From Bacilli bacterium (lineage in GTDB: Bacteria > Bacillota_I > Bacilli_A > RFN20 > CAG-826), in the NCBI GenBank assembly GCA_024413875.1, contig JAKSVY010000083.1:1-5098 (forward strand): 5,098 nt of DNA, given 5' to 3'. Positions 1-5,058 of this stretch are shown piece after piece (within the stretch, counting starts at the first letter, position 1; each line of letters begins with the position of its first letter). The notes under the pieces are model-generated. The model had not been told where the DNA came from. It searched no databases and saw only the letters and a program-made list of their open reading frames with translations. Position numbers and translations under genes: made by a program.

Positions 1-238
1 CAATATAACTTAAAATATTGTTCTTAGAGAGATAGTGATTACCTAAGGTAATGCAGTCGATTCCAGCATCAATAAGTTCATTATAATGCTTTTCAATTAA
101 TCCCTTACCATGGGTAGCGTTTTCACCATTAGCAATAACGAAATCAATTTGATACTTTTTTACCAAATTTTCAATCGAATTTTTTACTGCTTGTCTGCCT
201 GCTTGGCCGACAATATCTCCAAAGAACAATATTCTCAT
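1..238 (-). CDS. ymdB: YmdB-family metallophosphoesterase, N-terminal part (gene continues past left edge)
   Basis: The first 79 codons of a calcineurin-like phosphoesterase of the YmdB family (about 265 residues when complete); the rest lies beyond base 1. In Bacillus subtilis YmdB is a metal-dependent 2',3'-cyclic-nucleotide phosphodiesterase needed for biofilm gene expression. Visible family marks are the start MRILFFGDIVGQAGR, with metal-ligand Asp8; NGEN ending at residues 39-40 (Glu39, Asn40) followed by HGKG (43-46); and LGNH, with Asn67 and His68. These positions line up with the known metal site. Residues 69-71 are Y-L-S, where many relatives have T-W-D or similar. The ATG lies 9 bases after the rny stop codon, and I see no convincing Shine-Dalgarno sequence before it, so translation is probably coupled to rny. 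There is no separate promoter in the gap. The rny-ymdB pair is conserved across Firmicutes. The catalytic C-terminal histidines cannot be checked here. Confidence 0.93.
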   Translation of the reverse strand, partial: MRILFFGDIVGQAGRQAVKNSIENLVKKYQIDFVIANGENATHGKGLIEKHYNELIDAGIDCITLGNHYLSKNNILSYI

Positions 239-247
239 ATTGGTTAA

Positions 248-1810
248 TTATTTAGCTGTTTCAACAGCGCGGTATTCTCTAATGACTTGAACCTTGATTT
301 GACCTGGATATGTCATTTCAGTTTCAATTTGTTCACGAATATCACGAGCTAACTTGAATGCTGCAAGATCGTCAATCTTTTCTGGAATAACCATAACGCG
401 AACTTCACGTCCTGATTGCATAGCGAAGCATTGATATACTCCGTCATAGCTCTTACAGATTTCTTCAAGTTGTTCAATACGTTTAACGTAGTTTTCAAGA
501 GTTTCTTTTCTAGCACCTGGTCTAGCTGCGCTTAAAGTATCAGCAGCTTGGACAAGGTTAGCGATAACTGATTTAGCTGGAACATCACCATGGTGAGATT
601 CAATTGAGTTAACAACGATATCTGGTTCACCATACTTCTTAGCTAAACGAGCACCTAATTCAACGTGTGAACCATCTTGTTCGAAGTCAACTGCTTTACC
701 AATATCATGGAGTAAGCCAGCACGTTTTGCTAAGTTTTGATCTAAACCGAGTTCAGCGGCCATAATACCTGCTAAATAAGCAACTTCCATTGAGTGATCA
801 AATGCATTTTGACCATATGAAGTACGATATTTAAGGCGTCCAACATATGTTAATAATTCCTTATTAATCTTTGGAAGTCCAAGTTTAAATGCTGCATCTT
901 CACCAGCCTTAGCGATTGTTTCATCCATTTCCATTTTAACTTTGTTTGAAACATCTTCGATACGTCCTGGTTGGATACGTCCATCTCTAACTAAAATATC
1001 AAGAGTGCGGCGAGCAATTTCACGTCTAATTGGGTTGAAACATGAAACTGTAATAACTTCTGGTGTGTCATCAATAATTAAGTCAACACCTAAGCTTTGT
1101 TCGAGAGAACGAATATTACGTCCTTCACGACCAATGATTCTACCCTTCATTTCATCTGAAGGAATAGTGACGTTTGATACTGTTCTTTCTGTGACAGCAT
1201 CTTGTGAGAATTTTGAGATAGCAAGTCCAAGCATATTAAGTGCTTTTTCATTAACTTGCGCTTTTGCTTCATCTTCTTTGTTCTTGATAAATGCGGTGAT
1301 TTCTTTAGACATCTTTGATTCAACACGAGCAAAGATTTCATCACGTGCTTCTTGAACACTTAATTGTGCAACTTTTTCAAGTTCAGAAATAATAGAGTCA
1401 ATCTTATCTTGAAGGACTTGTTCCTTCTTATCACATTCTCTTAATCTACGATTGAGTAATTCATTCTTTTCATCGATAGCATTTTCCTTGTTAGTAAGGT
1501 TAGCGTCACGACGATCAATGTTTTGTTCACGTTGATTAAGTTTGTTTTCTAAACTTGCGTATTCTTGCTTTCTTTCTTTGATTTCTTTTTCAGCTTGTTG
1601 TTTTAATTCGTTAACTGTTTGCTTTGCATCAATTTGAGCATTTTTACGAATTTGGTCTGCTTTGATTTCCGCGTCGTGAATAATCTTTTCAGATTTCTTA
1701 GAAGCTTCTTTAGCCTTAAAGACAGGAAGGAATTTAACGAGTAAATAACCTCCAGCAAAGCCTAAAAGAAGTGCAACAGCGACGAGGATACCCCATACAA
1801 AATCTGGCAT
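248..1810 (-). CDS. rny: Ribonuclease Y, membrane-anchored mRNA-decay endonuclease
   Basis: 520 residues, the same length as B. subtilis RNase Y. It starts endonucleolytic mRNA decay at the inner face of the membrane and is a core part of the Firmicute RNA degradation machinery. Domains seen: one N-terminal membrane helix (about residues 4-26); a long charged coiled coil (about 32-200) rich in Lys, Glu and Gln; a KH RNA-binding domain with GRIIGREGRNIR at 223-234; an HD phosphohydrolase domain with the metal motif HDIGK at 368-372, supporting His338 and His406-His407, and ADTLSAARPGAR at 423-434; then the conserved C-terminal domain. His368 and Asp369 match the catalytic pair known in B. subtilis. 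The ATG is fixed by an AAAAGGAG ribosome site at 1819-1826, 8 bases upstream, and the predicted membrane helix starts just after it. It is co-transcribed with ymdB. The gene is intact and unremarkable; its upstream region is the interesting part. Confidence 0.98.
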   Translation of the reverse strand: MPDFVWGILVAVALLLGFAGGYLLVKFLPVFKAKEASKKSEKIIHDAEIKADQIRKNAQIDAKQTVNELKQQAEKEIKERKQEYASLENKLNQREQNIDRRDANLTNKENAIDEKNELLNRRLRECDKKEQVLQDKIDSIISELEKVAQLSVQEARDEIFARVESKMSKEITAFIKNKEDEAKAQVNEKALNMLGLAISKFSQDAVTERTVSNVTIPSDEMKGRIIGREGRNIRSLEQSLGVDLIIDDTPEVITVSCFNPIRREIARRTLDILVRDGRIQPGRIEDVSNKVKMEMDETIAKAGEDAAFKLGLPKINKELLTYVGRLKYRTSYGQNAFDHSMEVAYLAGIMAAELGLDQNLAKRAGLLHDIGKAVDFEQDGSHVELGARLAKKYGEPDIVVNSIESHHGDVPAKSVIANLVQAADTLSAARPGARKETLENYVKRIEQLEEICKSYDGVYQCFAMQSGREVRVMVIPEKIDDLAAFKLARDIREQIETEMTYPGQIKVQVIREYRAVETAK

Positions 1811-1818
1811 GTTTGTGT

Positions 1819-1826
1819 CTCCTTTT
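1819..1826 (-). promoter_or_regulatory. Ribosome binding site of rny
   Basis: AAAAGGAG on the minus strand, 8 bases before the rny ATG. It is a near-consensus Shine-Dalgarno sequence and supports the chosen start. Confidence 0.85.
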
Positions 1827-1834
1827 CTAATAAA

Positions 1835-1862
1835 AATATAATGTGACTTGGTTACAAGTCAA
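1835..1862 (-). promoter_or_regulatory. Candidate proximal promoter of rny-ymdB
   Basis: On the minus strand, TTGACT (1857-1862, 5 of 6 to the -35 consensus), a 16-base spacer, then TATATT (1835-1840, 5 of 6 to the -10 consensus). The expected start is an A near 1828, giving an 18-nt 5' UTR that still contains the ribosome site. An 18-bp dyad (1844-1861) covers most of the -35 box and the spacer. Seen in sequence only; not proven active. Confidence 0.55.
1844..1861. repeat. 18-bp inverted repeat over the proximal rny promoter (possible operator or leader hairpin)
   Basis: Perfect 7-bp arms TGACTTG and CAAGTCA (plus-strand reading) around the 4-base centre GTTA. If the proximal promoter is used, this dyad sits over its -35 box and spacer, where a repressor would block it. 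If transcription starts at the distal promoter, the same sequence would form a 7-bp hairpin with a UAAC loop in the leader RNA. I recognise no known regulator site in it. Confidence 0.6.
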
Positions 1863-1984
1863 AAGCCTCGAACCAAATCGATAATTACGTTTATTACCTA
1901 AAATTAAAACCTTAATGAATAAGGGAGTTATATATTTACAAGAGCATAGCTCCAATAGAACAAATTATATTTATTTGGTAATAA

Positions 1985-1998
1985 GTACCTTGCGATAC
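1985..1998 (-). other. Hairpin at the predicted 5' end of the rny leader
   Basis: GUAUC-GCAA-GGUAC on the minus strand: a 5-bp stem (one U-G pair) closed by a GNRA tetraloop. It begins exactly at the start site predicted from the distal -10 box. Such 5'-terminal stems are known to protect transcripts from 5'-dependent decay; that role is inferred here. Confidence 0.45.
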
Positions 1999-2004
1999 AA
2001 ACAC

Positions 2005-2033
2005 ATTATAACAAACGAAGTGATAAATATGAA
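2005..2033 (-). promoter_or_regulatory. Candidate distal promoter of rny-ymdB
   Basis: On the minus strand, TTCATA (2028-2033, 4 of 6 to consensus), a 17-base spacer, and a perfect TATAAT (2005-2010) preceded by TG as an extended -10 (TGTTATAAT). The expected start is near 1998. It lies just after the recA terminator, where a new transcription unit should begin. An AT-rich dyad (2023-2040) is centred on the -35 box. Confidence 0.65.
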
Positions 2034-2040
2034 TATTTAT
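2023..2040. repeat. 18-bp AT-rich inverted repeat centred on the distal -35 box
   Basis: Perfect 7-bp arms ATAAATA and TATTTAT around TGAA. It has the same 7-4-7 geometry as the dyad at 1844-1861 but no sequence similarity to it. The arms are pure A/T in an A/T-rich stretch, so chance is a serious alternative. Confidence 0.4.
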
Positions 2041-2060
2041 ATTTAATGAATTATGTACGC

Positions 2061-2100
2061 AAAATAAAAACTCCATAGGAAGTGGCTTCTTTTGGAGTTT
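2061..2100 (-). terminator. Rho-independent terminator after recA
   Basis: Starting 12 bases past the recA stop codon, the minus strand has an 8-bp stem (AAACUCCA at 2093-2100 with UGGAGUUU at 2068-2075). Inside it is an inner stem GAAG/CUUC (2086-2089 with 2079-2082) closed by the 3-base loop CCA. The outer stem ends in UUU and runs into UUAUUUU (2061-2067). This is a typical intrinsic terminator and closes the recA transcription unit. The plus-strand side is also T-rich, but no gene converges on it within the window. Confidence 0.85.
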
Positions 2101-2112
2101 AAATTTTTGAAA

Positions 2113-3099
2113 TTATAATTCGCCTGTGCGGATTTTTTCTTCAATTTCGCTAGCGAGTTCTGGATGTGTGCTGAGGTATTCTTTAGCAGCATCTTTACCA
2201 TTAGCGAATCTATTACCTGAATATTCAAACCATGAACCTGATTTTTTAAGGATTCCCATTTGAACACCCATTTCAAGGATTTCACTGTTTCTTGAAATAC
2301 CTTTACCATAGATAATATCGAGTTGGCATGTCTTGAATGGTGCTGCAACTTTGTTTTTAACAACCTTAACATTAACTGTGTTACCAACAATTTCAGTACC
2401 GCTCTTAATTGCTTCACTTCTGCGGATATCAATACGAAGTGATGCAGCAAACTTTAATGCACGTCCACCTGTAGTAGTTTCTGGGTTACCATAGATAACA
2501 CCAACTTTTTCACGGATTTGGTTAATGAAGATAACTGTACATTCATTATTACCTAAGACACCTGTAAGTTTTCTCATTGCCTTAGACATAAGTCTTGCGT
2601 GTAAACCAACGTTGTTATCACCCATTGTTCCATCAAGTTCTGCTTGTGGAACTAAAGCTGCAACTGAGTCGACAACGATAATATCGATTGCACCACTAGC
2701 AGCAAGCATTTGAACGATTTCAAGAGCTTGTTCGCCACTATCTGGTTGAGAAAGGATTAATTCATCAATATCAACACCTAAATTGTGTGCATATAAAGGA
2801 TCGATTGCGTGTTCTGCGTCTACGAATGCTGCACGTCCACCTTTCTTTTGTGCTTCAGCAACTGCGTGTAATGCGAGTGTTGTTTTACCTGATGATTCTG
2901 GACCGTAAATTTCAATGATACGTCCCTTTGGATAACCACCAACACCTAATGCTGCATCGAGCATAATTGATCCTGATGGGATAACATCAACATCAACTGA
3001 TGGGCGGTCACCTAATTTCATGATTGAACCTTTACCGTATGTTTTTTCAATTTCACGTAAAGTTTCTTCCAATGTTTTCTTTGTTTGTTCTTTGGCCAT
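2113..3099 (-). CDS. recA: RecA recombinase
   Basis: 328 residues. RecA polymerises on single-stranded DNA and drives ATP-dependent strand exchange, recombinational repair and SOS-type co-protease activity. Numbering is colinear with E. coli RecA: Walker A GPESSGKT at 66-73, catalytic Glu96 in FVDAEHA, Walker B IIVVDS at 140-145, loop L1 around 157-165, loop L2 with Gln194 and Arg196 leading to [10 protein letters not shown] at 203-212, and Lys248 and Lys250 of the subunit interface. Oddities are Tyr203 and Ala218, where E. coli has Phe and Tyr, and an end at GEL with almost no acidic C-terminal tail, which makes it about 20-25 residues shorter than Bacillus or E. coli RecA. The ATG has a strong ribosome site, lies 54 bases after pncC, and is followed by a terminator. 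There is no obvious promoter of its own. Confidence 0.99.
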   Translation of the reverse strand: MAKEQTKKTLEETLREIEKTYGKGSIMKLGDRPSVDVDVIPSGSIMLDAALGVGGYPKGRIIEIYGPESSGKTTLALHAVAEAQKKGGRAAFVDAEHAIDPLYAHNLGVDIDELILSQPDSGEQALEIVQMLAASGAIDIIVVDSVAALVPQAELDGTMGDNNVGLHARLMSKAMRKLTGVLGNNECTVIFINQIREKVGVIYGNPETTTGGRALKFAASLRIDIRRSEAIKSGTEIVGNTVNVKVVKNKVAAPFKTCQLDIIYGKGISRNSEILEMGVQMGILKKSGSWFEYSGNRFANGKDAAKEYLSTHPELASEIEEKIRTGEL

Positions 3100-3107
3100 T
3101 GTTCTTG

Positions 3108-3114
3108 CCTCCTT
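3108..3114 (-). promoter_or_regulatory. Ribosome binding site of recA
   Basis: AAGGAGG on the minus strand, 8 bases before the recA ATG; the strongest ribosome site in the window. Just upstream in the pncC-recA gap is a 12-bp A/T palindrome, TATTAATTAATA (3116-3127). Its -10-like parts have no good -35 partner, so I do not call a promoter there. No GAAC-N4-GTTC LexA box is present in the gap. Confidence 0.85.
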
Positions 3115-3153
3115 ATATTAATTAATAGGTAAGTTTTTTAAATTTTTGACGAA

Positions 3154-3618
3154 TTATTTTGAAAAAGTTTCTAAAATGTTGAGCATTTGTTGAACAGCTG
3201 ACGCTCTAATTTGATTTCTATCTCCTTTAAAGAGATAGCTTGCAACAGCGGTTACTCCTTTGAAACAAATACCAATATATGCTTCTCCAACTTGTTTATC
3301 ACCTTTTTCGACTGTTGGACCAGCATTTCCAGTGATAGAAAGGCATATATCAACATTAAGAAGTTGTTGTCCTTTTTGAGCCATTTCTTGGGCTACCTTA
3401 GATGAAACTACTGTAAATTCTTCAATAGTGTTTGGATCAACTCCAACAATATTAATCTTCTCTTCAGCAGTATATGTCACTACTGTTCCTTTATAGACAC
3501 TTGATGCTCCAGAAACACTAGTAATTGTTGAGGCAAATAATCCACCAGTCATTGATTCAATTGAACCAAAAGTGAGACCTTTTTCTTTAAGCTTTGCAAA
3601 TATATCCTTAATTTCCAT
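3154..3618 (-). CDS. pncC: Standalone CinA C-terminal domain protein (nicotinamide-nucleotide amidase, PncC type)
   Basis: 154 residues covering only the C-terminal domain of competence/damage-inducible protein CinA. Enzymes of this domain deamidate NMN to NaMN in pyridine nucleotide salvage. Family motifs seen: ESMTGG at 21-26 (relatives usually ESCTGG), VSGASSVYKGTVVTY at 35-49, TGNAGP at 96-101 (usually TGIAGP), and KGDRNQIR at 131-138. Full-length CinA in Bacillus and Streptococcus is about 410-420 residues, with an N-terminal molybdopterin-binding-like domain. That domain is absent here, and there is no room for it, because the ATG overlaps the pgsA stop codon by one base (TAATG). This overlap suggests translational coupling; the ribosome site inside the pgsA end is weak. 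The position between pgsA and recA is the usual cinA position, so this is probably a shortened cinA or a standalone replacement of it. The family assignment is firm; NMN amidase activity is inferred. Confidence 0.93.
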   Translation of the reverse strand: MEIKDIFAKLKEKGLTFGSIESMTGGLFASTITSVSGASSVYKGTVVTYTAEEKINIVGVDPNTIEEFTVVSSKVAQEMAQKGQQLLNVDICLSITGNAGPTVEKGDKQVGEAYIGICFKGVTAVASYLFKGDRNQIRASAVQQMLNILETFSK

Positions 3619-4268
3619 TATTCAGCGTCTTTCTTGCCTTCTTTAAGGACATGTTTATTTTGCATAAAGTAGATAACTCCACTAACTAATGACATTAATG
3701 TTGCAGCGTATAAAAGAATATTTGATGGCTTAACAATAACTGGCCAAGATGAATCAAAATATGAGAATGGCCAATCATTAAGAAGTAACGCTGGAATTGC
3801 TACCATTTGTAAGACAGTTTTGGCTTTGCCAAAAATGTTTGCTGCAATAACTTCTTTCTTCTTAGCTGCCATTAAACGAATTGCATCGACAATTAAGTCA
3901 CGAATAATCATGATAATAACGCAATAGACAGCGATTGAAGATAAGTTAGCGTGTGGAGTATCAGCTGTTCTACCAAGTAAGTAAATTAAGATACCATCAA
4001 CAAGCATTTTGTCAGCGATTGGATCTAAGAATTTACCAAGGTCAGTAACTTGATTATTTTTACGAGCAAGATAACCATCAAGGAAATCTGTAAATGAAGC
4101 AACAACGAATAACCACATTACAACAAAATCAATTAAATAGATTTGTGAACTGCCTAAATATAAAGGCATTCCATCGTTGATTTTGATGAATGATAAAGTA
4201 AAAAGACCGATGAGCATAACAACGATCATAACAATTCTTGATACTGTGATTTTTGTTGGTGTATTCAT
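3618..4268 (-). CDS. pgsA: CDP-diacylglycerol--glycerol-3-phosphate 3-phosphatidyltransferase
   Basis: 216 residues, an integral membrane enzyme of the CDP-alcohol phosphatidyltransferase family. It joins CDP-diacylglycerol and sn-glycerol 3-phosphate to phosphatidylglycerophosphate, the committed step to phosphatidylglycerol and cardiolipin. The full signature D-x2-D-G-x2-A-R-x8-G-x3-D-x3-D is present: Asp61, Asp64-Gly65, Ala68-Arg69, Gly78, Asp82, Asp86. Hydrophobic segments lie at about 9-29, 44-60, 88-98, 109-133, 150-164 and 182-202. It is some 20-30 residues longer than the Bacillus enzyme, with extra length at about 30-44 (between the first two helices) and about 165-181. The ribosome site is weak (AAGAAG, 4277-4282). 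The gene lies 25 bases after rnpB and overlaps pncC by one base. Its place before cinA-recA favours PgsA over other family members such as phosphatidylserine or cardiolipin synthases, although the domain alone would not decide this. Confidence 0.93.
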   Translation of the reverse strand: MNTPTKITVSRIVMIVVMLIGLFTLSFIKINDGMPLYLGSSQIYLIDFVVMWLFVVASFTDFLDGYLARKNNQVTDLGKFLDPIADKMLVDGILIYLLGRTADTPHANLSSIAVYCVIIMIIRDLIVDAIRLMAAKKKEVIAANIFGKAKTVLQMVAIPALLLNDWPFSYFDSSWPVIVKPSNILLYAATLMSLVSGVIYFMQNKHVLKEGKKDAE

Positions 4269-4293
4269 ATTCTTATCTTCTTTCTAGTGAGTA

Positions 4294-4630
4294 TCCGATC
4301 CTGTAAGCCATGTTTTGTCTAGGATAATAATTTATCTATGTATTTCTACATGCAAAATTGGATTCAGTTCTCCTCTTTCGCTTCCCCTACCAAATTTGGG
4401 TTTCTCGCTTGTGGGGCTTACCAACGTTTCATCCCTATTGTTTCCAATAGATTCGTCTCTGTGGCGCGTTATGGAGCCTAATCATGGGTTTCCCTTTAGA
4501 GTTAGCTCCGCCGTTATGCGCTCCCGCATACCTAGCCTTATTTATTGGACTAGCGCAATCACTACTGACATCGCAGTCAGTGCGAGCATGGACTTTCCTC
4601 TACCTTGCGGCAGTAATTATCCGGACCGGA
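4294..4630 (-). ncRNA. rnpB: RNase P RNA, bacterial type B
   Basis: Catalytic RNA of ribonuclease P, which with the RnpA protein matures tRNA 5' ends. About 337 nt against about 401 in B. subtilis. In order from the 5' end: P1 5' strand UCCGGUCC (4623-4630), P2 5' strand GGAUAAU (4616-4622), P3 with a GCAA loop (4600-4613), the conserved GAGGAAAGUCCAUGC (4586-4600), the GCGCCACAGAGACGAA block around 4450-4466, the L15 GGUAA motif that pairs with tRNA CCA (4418-4422), the type-B GAGAAACCC...GGUAGGGG block (4383-4405), P18 with a GAAA loop (4338-4351), P2 3' strand AUUAUCC (4322-4328), conserved ACAAAACAUGGCUUACAG (4301-4318), and P1 3' strand GGAUCGGA (4294-4301). P1 pairs over 8 bp with one G-U, and P2 over 7 bp. 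No P19 helix is present between P2 and P4. The ends are set by P1 and could differ by a few bases. No terminator follows. Confidence 0.97.
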
Positions 4631-4636
4631 ATTTTA

Positions 4637-4642
4637 ATTATA
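4637..4642 (-). promoter_or_regulatory. Candidate -10 box of rnpB, overlapping the gpsB stop codon
   Basis: A perfect TATAAT on the minus strand contains the gpsB TAA (4638-4640). The standard -10 to start distance puts +1 at 4630, exactly the first base of helix P1. No good -35 box is seen 16-18 bases upstream, so the promoter may be weak, depend on other contacts, or be supplemented by read-through from gpsB. Confidence 0.6.
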
Positions 4643-5003
4643 ATTTGTCAGGATTAATTCCTCTTTCATGTAACGCCTTTTCATATTTTCTAATCTTTTG
4701 GATCAAATCAATATTTCTAGTAGATACTTGAGAGTCATCTTTTTCCTTAATTCCTTGAAGACGAGAATTAAGTTTTGTGTTTTCGGTAAGAAGTCTTTTA
4801 TTGTCTTCTCTTAACTTAATAACATCTTCTTCAAGTTTAGCGATATAACTTCTTGATTCTGTGTAATATTTCTCAAAAGCTTTGTAATCGAGAATAATTT
4901 CATCAAGAGTTTCATCAACTTTTTCAGGATCATATCCTTTCACGTTTGCTGGAAACTTCTTATGTAATAAGGTATAAGGTGTATAATTTGTCTTTGTAGC
5001 CAT
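4638..5003 (-). CDS. gpsB: Cell-division/cell-wall regulator GpsB (DivIVA family)
   Basis: 121 residues, cytoplasmic and membrane-associated. In Firmicutes GpsB is an adaptor that docks penicillin-binding proteins and other wall-synthesis factors at the division site. The N-terminal DivIVA/GpsB lipid- and PBP-binding region is clear at about 11-43 (KKFPANVKGYDPEKVDETLD at 15-34, then EIILDY at 35-40). A coiled coil spans about 44-88, then a short polar linker, then a C-terminal helix NIDLIQKIRKYEKAL (97-111). This helix resembles the Bacillus GpsB oligomerisation segment NFDILKRLSNLEKHV and favours GpsB over full-length DivIVA. It is slightly longer than the 98-residue Bacillus protein, mostly in the coil. 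The ATG follows a GGAAG at 5016-5020 with a rather long 12-base spacing. The gpsB-rnpB adjacency is also found in Bacillus. Its presence suggests a walled, dividing cell. Confidence 0.92.
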   Translation of the reverse strand: MATKTNYTPYTLLHKKFPANVKGYDPEKVDETLDEIILDYKAFEKYYTESRSYIAKLEEDVIKLREDNKRLLTENTKLNSRLQGIKEKDDSQVSTRNIDLIQKIRKYEKALHERGINPDKL

Positions 5004-5029
5004 ATATTTTAGTCACTTCCAGTGTTTTA

Positions 5030-5058
5030 ATTATATTAAAATGTAGAAATAATATCAA
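5030..5058 (-). promoter_or_regulatory. Promoter of gpsB
   Basis: On the minus strand, TTGATA (5053-5058, 5 of 6 to consensus), a 17-base spacer, and a perfect TATAAT (5030-5035). The expected start is an A near 5023, giving a leader of about 20 nt. This is the best sigma-A-type promoter in the window. The remaining 40 bases to the right edge (5059-5098) are AT-rich, and I see no gene in them. Confidence 0.8.

Larger units (their letters stand above)
1811..1998 (-). other. Possible long 5' leader of rny (no gene seen)
   Basis: If the distal promoter is used, about 188 nt of untranslated RNA precede rny. I see no tRNA, T-box or riboswitch family I recognise, and no credible coding region; the best internal start gives only Met-Leu-Leu-stop with a ribosome site placed too close. 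Structures visible are a 5'-terminal hairpin (1985-1998), a small GAGC-UAU-GCUC hairpin near 1940-1950, and two competing stems near the 3' end: 1871-1879 with 1845-1853 (9 bp including one G-U pair), or 1855-1861 with 1844-1850 (7 bp). They share the strand around 1845-1850, so only one can form. The region is AT-rich, so weak pairing is expected by chance. Confidence 0.4.

Noticed and set aside
942..1355. 137-residue plus-strand open frame
   Set aside because: It is a shadow of the rny coding strand, with low-complexity Ser/Ile-rich translation and no ribosome site.
1844..1880. tRNA-like fragments (GGTTCGAGG, a CTTGTAA loop) suggesting a tRNA or T-box upstream of rny
   Set aside because: There is no acceptor stem, the T-arm does not pair, and there is no T-box consensus. 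Pairing gives only the simple hairpins described.
1915..2046. 43-codon plus-strand frame in the recA-rny gap
   Set aside because: It has no ribosome site, is A/T-driven in composition, and lies antisense over the distal rny promoter.
1912..2051. Direct repeat TTAATGAAT at 1912-1920 and 2043-2051
   Set aside because: Only 9 A/T-rich bases, two copies; expected by chance in this composition.
3116..3127. TATTAATTAATA palindrome as a recA promoter or operator
   Set aside because: No good -35 box at 16-18 bases, and a self-complementary A/T string is common in low-GC gaps.
4315..4731. 138-residue plus-strand open frame
   Set aside because: It runs antisense through the RNase P RNA and the 3' end of gpsB. 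The structured RNA explains the sequence, and the translation matches no family I know.
248..5003. Possible use of the Mycoplasma genetic code (TGA as Trp)
   Set aside because: All five complete proteins are full length under the standard code, all end in TAA, and the five tryptophans are TGG. No in-frame TGA interrupts any gene.
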